Assembly (NCBI GenBank): GCA_022448365.1
Contig: JAKVCS010000003.1
Span: 930,001 to 994,000 of the forward strand
Length of the DNA stretch: 64,000 nt
Source: Saccharospirillaceae bacterium
GTDB taxonomy: Bacteria > Pseudomonadota > Gammaproteobacteria > Pseudomonadales > Oceanobacteraceae
Direction: 5' to 3'
In this document: positions 43,112 to 53,183 of the stretch, piece by piece
How positions within the stretch are numbered: position 1 is the stretch's first letter
Layout of the letters: every line of letters starts with the position of its first letter
Position numbers and translations under genes: made by a program
Notes under the pieces: model-generated
Told to the model about the DNA's origin: nothing
Seen by the model: only the letters and a program-made list of their open reading frames with translations
Database searches by the model: none

Positions 43112-43927
43112 TTAACGGAATGATCTACGATTAACGAACGGCTTTGGCTCTGTGCCTTTGGCCATGCCATTTTTCATCGCAATCATCTGGTTCTTGCGAC
43201 CCAATAAACGCGCTTGTACCCAACGCTCCCACCGTAATGCTTTCCAGGTATCGGCCTTCCAGGTTTTCTTAAACAGATATTTTGTTGCCGCAATGGCATC
43301 CGGTGATTTTTCTGCAATGGTTGCCGCCAGCGCTTCGGCATCCGCCATAGGGTCATCCGAGAGCTTTGAAATTAAGCCGTATTCGAAACCTTCCTCGGCG
43401 CTGAACTGGCGGCCTGTCATGGTCAGCTCCTGAGCAATATCGATACGCGTCAACTGTGACAACGTCACCATACCACTCATATCCGGAATCAAACCCCACT
43501 TCATCTCCATGATCGACAAGTTGGCATCAGGCCTGGCAATGCGATAGTCCGTTGCCAGGATAATCTGCATACCACCCCCAAAGCAGTTTCCGTGCACCAC
43601 CGAGATCACCGGAATCGGCAAATCTCGCCAACAGTGAGCGATTTCCTGTGCCACGTTTTGTTTGGTCCATGGAAACTTCAGAAACACCTTGGCAATCATG
43701 CTGGGTTCTTTATTCAAGGCGCTAAAGTCGAGTCCGGCACAAAAAGACGGGCCGCAGGCCGACAAAATCACGCAGCGGATACTGCGGTCTTTCCGGATTT
43801 TTTTCGCCATAGCAATCATTTGGCGAAACATTGGCATATCCAGACCGTTCAGTTTCTCTTCACGGTTCAGAGTTACGTATGCGATATGGTCTTTTACTTC
43901 TAACAATACGCGTGGCTTATCTGTCAT
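43112..43927 (-). CDS. Crotonase / enoyl-CoA hydratase family protein
   Basis: This 271-residue protein has the two oxyanion-hole segments of the crotonase fold: FCAGLD near 62-67 and GNCFGGGMQI near 113-122. Glu is present in MEMKWGLIPD near 140-149, but the second catalytic Glu of classical hydratases is not clear, so it may be an isomerase or another CoA-thioester enzyme. The C-terminal segment is longer and basic (RKNQMIAMKNGMAKG). It is monocistronic and divergent from an acyl-CoA thioesterase gene, which also acts on CoA thioesters. Confidence 0.85.
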   Translation of the reverse strand: MTDKPRVLLEVKDHIAYVTLNREEKLNGLDMPMFRQMIAMAKKIRKDRSIRCVILSACGPSFCAGLDFSALNKEPSMIAKVFLKFPWTKQNVAQEIAHCWRDLPIPVISVVHGNCFGGGMQIILATDYRIARPDANLSIMEMKWGLIPDMSGMVTLSQLTRIDIAQELTMTGRQFSAEEGFEYGLISKLSDDPMADAEALAATIAEKSPDAIAATKYLFKKTWKADTWKALRWERWVQARLLGRKNQMIAMKNGMAKGTEPKPFVNRRSFR

Positions 43928-44263
43928 GGTACTCTCACGGCCGGGTAGCGGTTGTCTTATTAATGGCAGCCTGTCACCGGCTGCTTGTGCCGCATGATTT
44001 CACATAGGCGCCGGGGTTGCTATGACCGATCTGCACGATTCTGCTGCCAAATTGATCAATGCGCCCGATCAGTAGCGGTTTTCAACCCGATATGAAGAAT
44101 TCTCAGGTGCAGTAGAGTTTTTACTCGAATACAATGCGTTTCCTGAATCCAGCCGCACAGCATCAGACTGATATCATAAGCGGCACGATGTCTCACCCAC
44201 CAACAGCAATGCGAGTCATTAGACTAACCAACGCCTTAGCCGATTACCCAGCCAGAGAAGTAT
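43928..44263. other. Divergent intergenic region between the crotonase and thioesterase genes
   Basis: No gene is supported. The region must hold promoters for both flanking genes, but I see no strong -35/-10 pair or operator-like palindrome. Confidence 0.4.
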
Positions 44264-44710
44264 ATGAGCCCACAACAACAGCGCCTGCGTGAAGAGTTAA
44301 TTGCCAAACGTATCAGCGCCGCCAAAACCAGTGTCGTAAAAGCCGTGTTTCCCTTTACCACCAATCATCATGAGACCTTATTCGGTGGTCAGGCTCTGAG
44401 CTGGATGGACGAAACCGCATTTATTGCAGCAACCCGTTTCAGCCGTAAACGCCTGGTGACCGTTTCATCTGATAAAGTCGATTTTAAACACCCGATACCA
44501 GAAGGTTCGATGGTGGAGTTGGTCGCCGACATTATTCACGTTGGCCGAACCTCCATTAAGGTAGAGGTAAACATCTATGTTGAGGACATGTACCGTGATG
44601 GCAGCGAAAAGGCCATTACCGGTGTGTTCAGCTTTGTTGCCATCGATGAAGACAAAAAGCCAGTACCGGTTCTCGACGGTTTTGATCAGGAAACCGGTTT
44701 GAGTAACTAA
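44264..44710 (+). CDS. Acyl-CoA thioesterase, YciA-like hotdog fold
   Basis: This 148-residue single hotdog-domain protein hydrolyses acyl-CoA to free acid and CoA. The family pattern is clear: FPFTTNHHETLFGGQALSWMDETAFIAATRFSRKRLVTVSSDKVDFKHPIPEGSMVEL (about 26-83), with the catalytic Asp in WMDE and the Asn/His region at its start. It is preceded by AGAGAAG about six bases before the start. Monocistronic. Confidence 0.92.
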   Translation: MSPQQQRLREELIAKRISAAKTSVVKAVFPFTTNHHETLFGGQALSWMDETAFIAATRFSRKRLVTVSSDKVDFKHPIPEGSMVELVADIIHVGRTSIKVEVNIYVEDMYRDGSEKAITGVFSFVAIDEDKKPVPVLDGFDQETGLSN

Positions 44711-44850
44711 TAAACCTATATAAAAAGCGTAACCGAGGTAGCGCCTACACGAAAAAAGCAGACGAGAACGCGCAGTTTATAGGTAATAAATGAGCATTCG
44801 AGTCTGCTTTTGACACAGTAGGAGCAACGCAGGTAGCTTTGGTAGCCTTT

Positions 44851-45846
44851 TTACCAGCCCTGGGTGTGCTGTTTCACTAAGTCCACCATCATTTGAATAT
44901 GATCATCGCGGTCATTCAGACAAGGGATATAGTGATATGCCTGGCCACCCGCTTCCATAAAGTTTTCGCGGTTTTCTTCTTCCAGTTCTTCAAGCGTTTC
45001 AAGACAGTCCGCGGAAAATGCCGGGCTGATAACATCCACCCGGCCGATGCCTGCTTCGCCCCATTCTTTGAGGGTAAAGTCGGTGTAGGGTTTAACCCAC
45101 TCTTCCCGGCCAAAGCGGGACTGGAACGCACAGAACCACTGATCCTCTTCCAGTTGCAACGCCTCAGCAACCGCTTTTGCTGTCGCCCGACACTGAGATG
45201 GATAAGGATCGCCACGATCTTCGTAACGCTGTGGAATTCCATGGAAAGACATCAACAGCTTGTCACCCTGACCGTGTTCCGCCCAATACTCCCTGACTGA
45301 ATTTGCCAGTGCCTGAATATACCCCGGATGTTGGTGATATTCGTTTACCCAGCGGGTTTGCGGCAAATGTGGACAGCGCTTCAGACCGCTGCCAAGGCGA
45401 TCATGAACTGCCGCCGTTGTTGATGATGAAAACTGGGGATACAGGGGCAGCACCAACATATTTTCAACACCGGATTGACGCAGCTCAAGACCCGCTTGCT
45501 CCATGGTTGGTTTGCCATAGGTCATCGCCAGCGCCACCGGAATTTCCTCGCCATAAGCCTCAGCCAGCTGTTTTTTTAATGCCTTTTGCTGCCTCTTGGA
45601 AATCGCCATTAACGGAGAACCGTCATCGGTCCAGATGCTGGCGTAACCTTTAGCAACCATACGGGGCCGGAACCGCAGAATGATACCGTGCAATATCATC
45701 CACCAAATAGGCCGTGGAACGTCGACCACCCGGCGATCCCACAGGAATTCGGCCAGGTATTCACGAACGGCTTTTGCAGTTGGGGCTTCAGGGGTACCCA
45801 GATTAGCCAATAACACACCAAATGGGGGACGAGATTTTGTGCTCAC
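44851..45846 (-). CDS. hemH: Ferrochelatase
   Basis: This 331-residue protein (usual length about 320) inserts iron into protoporphyrin IX, the last step of protohaem synthesis. It reads from GTG 45846 with AAGG six bases upstream. Landmarks: GVLLANLGTPEAPT near 10-23, the EFLWDRRVVDVPR segment, the LPLYPQFSSSTTAAV region near 133-147, catalytic His in LMSFHGIPQRY near 199-209 and Glu in SADCLETLEE near 278-287. The C-terminus lacks extra cysteines that would suggest an iron-sulfur cluster. Monocistronic. Confidence 0.96.
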   Translation of the reverse strand: MSTKSRPPFGVLLANLGTPEAPTAKAVREYLAEFLWDRRVVDVPRPIWWMILHGIILRFRPRMVAKGYASIWTDDGSPLMAISKRQQKALKKQLAEAYGEEIPVALAMTYGKPTMEQAGLELRQSGVENMLVLPLYPQFSSSTTAAVHDRLGSGLKRCPHLPQTRWVNEYHQHPGYIQALANSVREYWAEHGQGDKLLMSFHGIPQRYEDRGDPYPSQCRATAKAVAEALQLEEDQWFCAFQSRFGREEWVKPYTDFTLKEWGEAGIGRVDVISPAFSADCLETLEELEEENRENFMEAGGQAYHYIPCLNDRDDHIQMMVDLVKQHTQGW

Positions 45847-46044
45847 ACGCGACCTTGTTTTGCAGTCGGCAGCTCCGTTGTGGACTGCCTGTATAAGTTT
45901 TGCATGAGTTTATAGTAACTTGGCGTCGCTGTTAATGTTGAGCTGGAAATTTAACCCATGTGCGAACTGCTTCAGGAAGATAAACCAGCAGCACTCTGAC
46001 GAGAATCAGCATCCGGTTACCGGATACAAACGGAAGATCAGCCA

Positions 46045-46082
46045 TAAAAAAACCGCTGAAGCTCACGCTTCAGCGGTTTTTT
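46045..46082 (-). terminator. Intrinsic terminator of RNase P RNA
   Basis: A perfect hairpin AAAACCGCTGAAGC-TCAC-GCTTCAGCGGTTTT, read leftward, is followed by a T-run. It lies about 10 bases after the 3' end of the RNase P RNA. Confidence 0.88.
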
Positions 46083-46092
46083 GGAATGATTT

Positions 46093-46442
<350 letters not shown>

Positions 46443-46482
46443 GGCGGCGGAGTCTATCAAAGGTGATCGGATCTAGCGAGTA

Positions 46483-46519
46483 TTTCACGCGGGTATTGCC
46501 TCGAAATACCCGCGTGAAA
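46483..46519. repeat. Perfect 15-bp inverted repeat upstream of rnpB
   Basis: TTTCACGCGGGTATT (46483-46497) and its exact complement (46505-46519) are separated by seven bases. T's precede the stem on the leftward strand instead of following it, so it is not a standard terminator for the leftward EamA gene. It sits 40-77 bases upstream of the RNase P RNA 5' end. Confidence 0.7.
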
Positions 46520-46548
46520 AAATTACCTGAATTCAACATCAGCACGGT

Positions 46549-47493
46549 TCAGCCTACCGCCGGGTTAACATCGTCTTTCACTTTATCCTCGTTGTCTTGC
46601 TCCTCTGATACCGCTTCAGGCGCACCACCGCGACTGAGATACACCCCGGAGAAAATAACAGCAACGGCAATCCACTGTTCCAGATTCATCCGTTCACCAA
46701 GGAAAATCATGGCGTAAATCAGTGAGATTGCCGGTAACAAATTAATGTACGCCACCGCCACTGTGGCTTTTACATAGGTCAGTGAATAATTAAATAAACC
46801 GTACCCACCTATGGTCACAATCACACCGAGATACAACAGAATGCCCCACTGCTCAATGGAAATACTCGCCGGCCATTCAGAACCCAGCGCCAGTGGTAAA
46901 AAGAAAAATGCACCAATAAAAGACTGTATTGCCGTGAGAAAAATGGCGGGATAGCGTTCGGTCAGGTGTTTCATCATCAACGTGTAACCCATGGCACAAA
47001 CCATCGCCATAAATTCAAGAAAATTCCCCAACAGCGGGTTGCTGGCATGTTCATTCTGAACGCTGCCTAACGTCATCCACACCACACCGGCCATAGCCAA
47101 CAGAAAACCCGCTAACTGACGTTTGCTGATGCGTTCCTTCAGAAAAATAAAAGCACCCACCGCGACCATTAAAGGCAACATTGCAGTGACCATACCAGCC
47201 TGACCGGCACTGGTGTATTTCAACGCCAGACCTTCGAAAATAAAATACAAACAAGGCTCAAACAATGCCATCACCGCCAGATATCTCCAGTCGCCCTGGC
47301 GGTATTCAATGTTATGGCGAATCCAGCGCCAGGCCAGAATAAATACCATGCTACCGATAATCATGCGCAGAAAGATCACGACCATTGGGGCAATATCGGT
47401 GATGACGACTTTCATCGCCATAAAAGTAGAGCCCCAGATCAGCATGGCCAATACCAGCGCCGAGTGGGCTCTTAATTGATTGTTCTGAATCAT
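46549..47493 (-). CDS. EamA-family (DMT) transporter
   Basis: From ATG 47493 the protein has 314 residues, with ten predicted membrane helices in two EamA repeats (about 8-135 and 148-285). A GTG at 47517 would lie inside the terminator of the upstream gene, so 47493 is preferred. Landmarks are LVLAMLIWGSTFMAMKVVI in the first helix and LTYVKATVAVAYINLLPAISLIYAM in the second repeat. The tail is acidic (SEEQDNEDKVKDDV). The family exports amino acids or other metabolites; the substrate is unknown. Confidence 0.87.
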   Translation of the reverse strand: MIQNNQLRAHSALVLAMLIWGSTFMAMKVVITDIAPMVVIFLRMIIGSMVFILAWRWIRHNIEYRQGDWRYLAVMALFEPCLYFIFEGLALKYTSAGQAGMVTAMLPLMVAVGAFIFLKERISKRQLAGFLLAMAGVVWMTLGSVQNEHASNPLLGNFLEFMAMVCAMGYTLMMKHLTERYPAIFLTAIQSFIGAFFFLPLALGSEWPASISIEQWGILLYLGVIVTIGGYGLFNYSLTYVKATVAVAYINLLPAISLIYAMIFLGERMNLEQWIAVAVIFSGVYLSRGGAPEAVSEEQDNEDKVKDDVNPAVG

Positions 47494-47517
47494 AATGTTT
47501 ACTTCTGTTTTAAACAC

Positions 47518-47546
47518 AAAAAAGCCGGAGGGTTTCCCATCCGGCT
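47518..47546 (-). terminator. Intrinsic terminator of rsmI
   Basis: Leftward, AGCCGGA-T-GGG-AAA-CCC-TCCGGCT (one bulge) is followed by TTTTTT. It lies about 30 bases past the rsmI stop. Confidence 0.85.
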
Positions 47547-47577
47547 ATCGACTATTAATAACGAGGATGAGAGGTCG

Positions 47578-48438
47578 TCAGGTTTTTCCCTGTATCTCCA
47601 GTGCTCTCTGGTACAGCGCCTTTTTATTTTCACCACTGATATCAGCAACAATCGCAGCCGCTTTTTTCGGTGGCAGTTCGGCCAGTAATAAACGAAATAA
47701 TTTATCGATATTGACGGCAGAATCACTTTGCGGATGTTTATTACCAGCAACCATCACGACAAATTCGCCTTTCTGCTGGTCCGAATCGACTTGTAGCTGC
47801 TGCAGAATGTCGGGCAAGGTACCGTGATAAAAACTCTCGAAAGTTTTGGTCAATTCACGGGCCACACACGCTTCGCGTTCTTCACCAAAAACGTCTGCCA
47901 TGACAGCCAGAGTATCGAGGATACGATGCTTGGATTCATAGAACACCTGCGTCGCAGTTTGTTGCACCAAACTTTCAAGGCGTTCTTTTTTTGCGCCACT
48001 CTTATGAGGCAGGAATCCTTCAAAGGTGAAACGATCGGTTGGTAAACCCGCGGCCGATAATGCAGTAATAACCGCGCTTGCGCCCGGCACGGGAATGACC
48101 TTAAACCCTTTCTGGCGCAGTGCCTGAACCAACGGGTAACCTGGGTCAGAAATCAACGGCGTTCCGGCATCAGAAACCAGCGCCATGGTACGACCACCGT
48201 TTAAGTGTTCTGCTACCTGATCAATACGATCACGTTCGTTGTGATCGTGAACCGATAACAAGGGTTTTTTCAGTCCAAGGTGCTGAAGTAATTTTTGGGT
48301 ATGTCTGGTATCCTCGCAAGCAATCAGATCAACCGCAGTCAACACCTGACGGGCACGTTCGCTCAAATCGGCCAGATTACCAATCGGGGTGGCCACTACA
48401 AATAAGGTGCCGGACTGCAACAGTGGAACAGAGGTCAT
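47578..48438 (-). CDS. rsmI: 16S rRNA 2'-O-ribose C1402 methyltransferase
   Basis: This 286-residue protein, matching the family length, reads from ATG 48438; a longer frame exists but adds 39 unrelated residues. It is of the tetrapyrrole-methylase fold: GTLFVVATPIGNLADLSERA near 10-29, LIACEDTRHTQKLL near 38-51, the ALVSDAGTPLISDPGYPLV segment near 82-100 and VIPVPGASAVITALSAAGLPTDRF near 109-132. It methylates the ribose of C1402 in the ribosomal P site. Its start codon overlaps that of the divergent lpoA. Confidence 0.95.
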   Translation of the reverse strand: MTSVPLLQSGTLFVVATPIGNLADLSERARQVLTAVDLIACEDTRHTQKLLQHLGLKKPLLSVHDHNERDRIDQVAEHLNGGRTMALVSDAGTPLISDPGYPLVQALRQKGFKVIPVPGASAVITALSAAGLPTDRFTFEGFLPHKSGAKKERLESLVQQTATQVFYESKHRILDTLAVMADVFGEEREACVARELTKTFESFYHGTLPDILQQLQVDSDQQKGEFVVMVAGNKHPQSDSAVNIDKLFRLLLAELPPKKAAAIVADISGENKKALYQRALEIQGKT

Positions 48439-50296
48439 GCGGGGAAACTCTTCAATTAACAGATTGGGCCAACTCAGATCACCGGCATGGCGCGCCTGGT
48501 CATTGGCCATTGGTCTTGGGTTAAGCAGTGTTGCCGGACTCAGCGGTTGCAGCACAACACCTGACTATCCTGCATCCGGTCTGAATGAACAAACCGTTGG
48601 CCAGTCGAATCAGGAATTGTTGACCACCGCGTCCACCAGCCTGCAGAACGGCGAGTTTCGCAATGCTGCGCTGCAATTGCAACTCTTGTCAGAAAGACAA
48701 CTAAGCGGCAGCGATCAGCTGGAATACCTGTTATTGGCAGCGGAACTGCAATTACTTGATGGTGATCCGCAACAGGCTTCCCTTTATCTGAGTGATGCAC
48801 AGAATCAACAACAATTCGCTACCGCGGCACAAGATCGCCGGTTCGGGCTGCTCAAAGCTGCGGTTCTGGAGGCGCAACAACAGTTCCTCGCTGCCGCCCG
48901 CGAACGTGATTTCCTCAGCGCTATTCTTCTGCCAAACGAGCAGCTGCGTAATCATAACCAGATCTGGCAGGACCTGATGCAACTGCCGGAAGTCGAGTTA
49001 TTGGCCTGGGCAGAAAAGTCGCCACAGACCCAATTTGGTCACTGGTTGCAACTGGCGGCGATCGTCAAGAACTCTCGCCTCACGCTGGATGAACATCTCG
49101 CCGAGCTGGATCAATGGCGCACAACCAATCCCGCACATCCAGCAGCGTTGCAACTGCCAGGTGGTCTGGCCATCCTTGCAGATATCGCCGCCGAACGGCC
49201 CACCAATATTGCTCTCCTGTTACCCTTATCCGGCCCACTGAAAAAGACGGGTAGCGCGGTACGAGATGGCTTTATGGCGGCGTATTATCAGTCACTGAAC
49301 AAGGGGTACGATATCCCTGCAATTCGCATCTATGACTCGCAACAATACAAAGACATTGATAATGCCTATTCAGATGCCCAAACGAATGGTGCCCAGTGGC
49401 TGATCGGACCGTTCAATAAACTGTCGGTTCAGGCGTTGCAGCAACGTGAATCATTACCCCTGCCAACATTGGCGTTAAATTATGGTGAACGCGCTCAGCA
49501 CTACGCCAATGAAGAAATGGCACAGACCGAACAACAACCGGCAACCAATCTTTATCAATTTGGCCTGGCGGCAGAGGATGAGGCGGTACAGATTGCCCAA
49601 CAAGCCTGGAATGACGGTCATCGTCGTGCACTGGTGATGATGCCTAAAGGAGACTGGGGCCAGCGTATCTATGCCGCGTTTGAACAACGCTGGCTGGAAC
49701 TCGGCGGTGAAATTGGTGAACAGCGCTATTACAGTAATCGCAAAGATTACAACCCGGAAATTAAGGCCCTGTTAAACGTGGATGATAGCCAGAAACGTTT
49801 CAAAACCATGCGTCGCATTCTGCGCCAAAACACCGAGTTTGAACCCCGTCGTCGCCAGGATGTTGACTGGGTATTTATGGTGGCATTGCCAAAACAGGCG
49901 CGTCAGATAAAGCCTACCCTGGCGTTTAATTTCGCTTCAGATTTACCCGTTTATGCCACATCCCACGTATTCTCAGGTGTGGTGAATAAACGTAAAGACC
50001 GTGACTTAAACGGAATTCGTTTTTGTGATGTGCCCTGGTTGTTAGAGAGTAGCGAGCTTCATCAACAACTGGAAAATACACTGGAAAACGGTCAGCGTGG
50101 TTACGCCAGGTTGTACGCTATGGGCGTTGATGCGTTTCGTTTATTGCCGCGCCTGAAACAACTGGAAGCCTTCCCGAACAGTCAGGTGTACGGCAGCACC
50201 GGCGCACTGACGCTGGATAAACAACGCCGCATTCACCGCAAAACCGAATGCACACGCTTCCGTTCCGGTAAGCCCGCGCGCCTAGCTGTGCGCTAA
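48437..50296 (+). CDS. lpoA: Penicillin-binding protein activator LpoA (YraM)
   Basis: From ATG 48437 this is a 619-residue outer-membrane lipoprotein with signal peptide and lipobox LSGC (Cys near 38). It has the two LpoA parts: an N-terminal TPR-like helical domain (about 55-260) and a C-terminal periplasmic-binding-protein-like domain (from about 265; NIALLLPLSGPLKKTGSAVRDGFMAAYY). LpoA reaches from the outer membrane to activate PBP1A. Order rsmI / lpoA-yraN-diaA matches E. coli yraL-yraM-yraN-diaA. The start codon overlaps that of rsmI on the other strand; a downstream TTG near 48464 is an alternative start. Confidence 0.9.
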   Translation: MRGNSSINRLGQLRSPAWRAWSLAIGLGLSSVAGLSGCSTTPDYPASGLNEQTVGQSNQELLTTASTSLQNGEFRNAALQLQLLSERQLSGSDQLEYLLLAAELQLLDGDPQQASLYLSDAQNQQQFATAAQDRRFGLLKAAVLEAQQQFLAAARERDFLSAILLPNEQLRNHNQIWQDLMQLPEVELLAWAEKSPQTQFGHWLQLAAIVKNSRLTLDEHLAELDQWRTTNPAHPAALQLPGGLAILADIAAERPTNIALLLPLSGPLKKTGSAVRDGFMAAYYQSLNKGYDIPAIRIYDSQQYKDIDNAYSDAQTNGAQWLIGPFNKLSVQALQQRESLPLPTLALNYGERAQHYANEEMAQTEQQPATNLYQFGLAAEDEAVQIAQQAWNDGHRRALVMMPKGDWGQRIYAAFEQRWLELGGEIGEQRYYSNRKDYNPEIKALLNVDDSQKRFKTMRRILRQNTEFEPRRRQDVDWVFMVALPKQARQIKPTLAFNFASDLPVYATSHVFSGVVNKRKDRDLNGIRFCDVPWLLESSELHQQLENTLENGQRGYARLYAMGVDAFRLLPRLKQLEAFPNSQVYGSTGALTLDKQRRIHRKTECTRFRSGKPARLAVR

Positions 50297-50337
50297 CAAA
50301 CGCCCGTTATCCCGTTTAACCAACACAAGGACGTGTT

Positions 50338-50757
50338 ATGTGGTTCAAATCTTCTTCCGGCAAACAGCCAGATGTCACTCAGTCGCGGCAGCTGGATGCC
50401 AGAAAGCCGCAGCAGAAACGCCACTACGGTGAGGGCATCGAGCAACTGGCTGAGAACTGGCTCATGCAGCAAGGGCTTGAGCCCATCGAGCGTAACTACG
50501 GTATAAAAGCGGGTGAAATTGATCTGATCCTGCAACATGAGCAAGTATTGGTGTTCGTTGAAGTACGCTATCGTGCCGACGATAAACACGGCAGTGGTGC
50601 CGAATCAATCACTTACCAGAAACAGCGCAAATTACGCAAAACCGCAGAACATTATCTGCAGAAGCAGTTTGGCAATACGCCACCCGATTGCCGTTTTGAT
50701 GTCATTTCTGCCAGCGGCAATCCGGTGGTGTTCGATTGGATCAAAAATGCCTTCTGA
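50338..50757 (+). CDS. yraN: YraN family (UPF0102) nuclease-like protein
   Basis: This 139-residue protein has a restriction-endonuclease-like fold: GIEQLAENWLMQQGLEPIERNYGIKAGEIDLILQHEQVLVFVEVRYR (about 33-79), with Asp/Glu of GEIDLI and FVEVR as candidate metal ligands. It follows lpoA by 41 bases with an AAGGA ribosome-binding site; conserved neighbourhood. The cellular role is not settled. Confidence 0.92.
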   Translation: MWFKSSSGKQPDVTQSRQLDARKPQQKRHYGEGIEQLAENWLMQQGLEPIERNYGIKAGEIDLILQHEQVLVFVEVRYRADDKHGSGAESITYQKQRKLRKTAEHYLQKQFGNTPPDCRFDVISASGNPVVFDWIKNAF

Positions 50758-50789
50758 TCGTTTTCTCAGCCAATAAGAATGACTCTTAA

Positions 50790-51434
<645 letters not shown>

Positions 51435-51543
51435 GCGGTTCAGCTAGTACGAATAGCCGAAGCACCGGGTTGATGTTTCGCAGGAATCGCAAGTTCAATG
51501 AAGACGGCTGGCAGAGACTGAGGTCTATTTGGCTCAGACTCAG

Positions 51544-52305
51544 TCAGTCGCAGCAATCCGGGCAGTTTTCGCTTTTCGATAATTTCCAGTTGCGCCATTC
51601 AGCCCCAGCAGCATCAAACGTCATGAGTTTGCCTACGGCTGGCTTACCGATATCAGCGATCAGCTTTAACGCCTCTATTGCCTGCATGCTGCCGATCACA
51701 CCAACCAGAGGTGATAGCACACCATTTTCAGAGCAGGTCAGCTGCTGATCATCCAGATCGGAATACAAGCAGCGATAACAAGGGGACTGCGCCTGGCGCG
51801 GATCGAACACCGTAATCTGGCCGCTCAGTCCAACGGCTGCGCCAGAAACCCAGGGAATTTTGTGTTCCAGACAAGCCTGATTTAACAGATAACGAATATT
51901 GGCGTTGTCTGTACAGTCAATAATCAGATCGATGTTTCCAGCAGACAGCGTTTTTGTTAACCAAGCAAGATCGGCGCGTTGCTGTAACGCTGTCACATTG
52001 CAATCTGGATTCAGGCGCAGAGCATCTTCTTTGGCCGACTCAACTTTGGCTTTACCAATATCGTCAGTACCGTGAGCGGTCTGACGCTGCAGATTGGATA
52101 ACTCCACCACATCGTCATCCACCACCATTAATTCACCCTCACCAGCGCCAACACCGGATGCGGCTAAATACTGAATCACCGGACAACCCAAACCGCCAGC
52201 TCCGACCACCAGCACCCGGGCGTCGAGCAGCGCCTGCTGCCCTTCGATGTCCATTTGTGGCAACAAAATATGGCGGCTGAAGCGCAAGAGTTGTTGGTCA
52301 TTCAT
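51544..52305 (-). CDS. moeB: Molybdopterin-synthase adenylyltransferase MoeB (ThiF/HesA family)
   Basis: This 253-residue E1-like enzyme adenylates the C-terminus of a ubiquitin-like sulfur carrier (MoaD). The nucleotide motif is GAGGLGCP near 36-43. Arg at NLQRQ near 71-75, and the zinc cysteines CYRC near 178-181 with CPDC near 249-252, are present. It is last in the leftward operon hemA-prfA-prmC-moeB and overlaps prmC by four bases. ThiF for thiamine synthesis is an alternative, but the operon position favours MoeB. Confidence 0.88.
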   Translation of the reverse strand: MNDQQLLRFSRHILLPQMDIEGQQALLDARVLVVGAGGLGCPVIQYLAASGVGAGEGELMVVDDDVVELSNLQRQTAHGTDDIGKAKVESAKEDALRLNPDCNVTALQQRADLAWLTKTLSAGNIDLIIDCTDNANIRYLLNQACLEHKIPWVSGAAVGLSGQITVFDPRQAQSPCYRCLYSDLDDQQLTCSENGVLSPLVGVIGSMQAIEALKLIADIGKPAVGKLMTFDAAGAEWRNWKLSKSENCPDCCD

Positions 52306-53174
52306 AATTTTTTCCCGCCAGAGATTCTCGGATTACCACCCAGATCTTTGCGATTCTCAACCTGAGTAAACCCATGTTGCGTTAATAAGTCACACACAGC
52401 TTCAGCCTGCTGAAAACCATGCTCCAGCAACAGCCAACCACCATCATTAAGATACTCAGGTGCCTTGGAAATAATATGCGCCAGATCAGCCATGCCGGCA
52501 TCTTCAGCCACTAATGCCGATTTGGGTTCAAAGCGCACATCACCCTGATCCAGGTGGGGATCATCACCATCGATATAGGGTGGATTAGAAACAATCAGAT
52601 CGAAGCTCTGAGCCGCTACAGCCTGGTACCAATCGCTCAGAATAATGTTCGCGTTGTTGAGACCCAATGTCTGTTGGTTAGAACTCGCTAACACCACAGC
52701 CTCTGGCTGAAAATCAGCACCAATGATCTGCCACTGCGGGAATTCTGAGGCAAGCGCTAAAGCAATCGCACCGGTTCCGGTACCTAAATCCAATGCCGAA
52801 GCCAGAGATGGGAATTGCTGCTGCGCTGCCAGATCCAATACCCACTCAATCAGAGTTTCGGTATCCGCGCGTGGAATCAACGTCGAAGGTGCCACTTTAA
52901 GTGGCAACGACCAGAACTCACGCTGGCCAAGAATGTATGCCAGCGGTTCGCCACTAAGGCGCTGCTCGAACAGGGAATTCACCCGAAAGCACTGCTCATC
53001 CGTCAGTACTTTATCTCCCCAGGTGTAAAGATAGGTTCGGCTTTGCTGCAGCACATGAGTAAGCAAAAGTTGTGCATCCAACAATGCCGACTCTTGACTG
53101 TGGCTATCGTGACCAGCGGCTTGTAACTGCTGCCTGGCTTGTTTCAGCCACTGATCAATGGTCACGTCAGACAT
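52302..53174 (-). CDS. prmC: Release factor glutamine methyltransferase PrmC
   Basis: This 290-residue protein N5-methylates the glutamine of the GGQ motif of release factors. It has a helical N-terminal domain (about 1-90), SAM-binding ALDLGTGTGAIALALASEFP near 122-141, and the catalytic NPPY in LIVSNPPYIDGDD near 190-202. It lies nine bases after prfA, its substrate gene, and overlaps moeB by four. Confidence 0.95.
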   Translation of the reverse strand: MSDVTIDQWLKQARQQLQAAGHDSHSQESALLDAQLLLTHVLQQSRTYLYTWGDKVLTDEQCFRVNSLFEQRLSGEPLAYILGQREFWSLPLKVAPSTLIPRADTETLIEWVLDLAAQQQFPSLASALDLGTGTGAIALALASEFPQWQIIGADFQPEAVVLASSNQQTLGLNNANIILSDWYQAVAAQSFDLIVSNPPYIDGDDPHLDQGDVRFEPKSALVAEDAGMADLAHIISKAPEYLNDGGWLLLEHGFQQAEAVCDLLTQHGFTQVENRKDLGGNPRISGGKKL

Positions 53175-53183
53175 AGCAAAGCC

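Noticed and set aside
44751-44815. Hairpin with AAAAGCAGAC and GTCTGCTTTT arms after the thioesterase gene
   Set aside because: The arms are complementary over about ten bases, but the loop exceeds 30 bases, too long to call a confident terminator.
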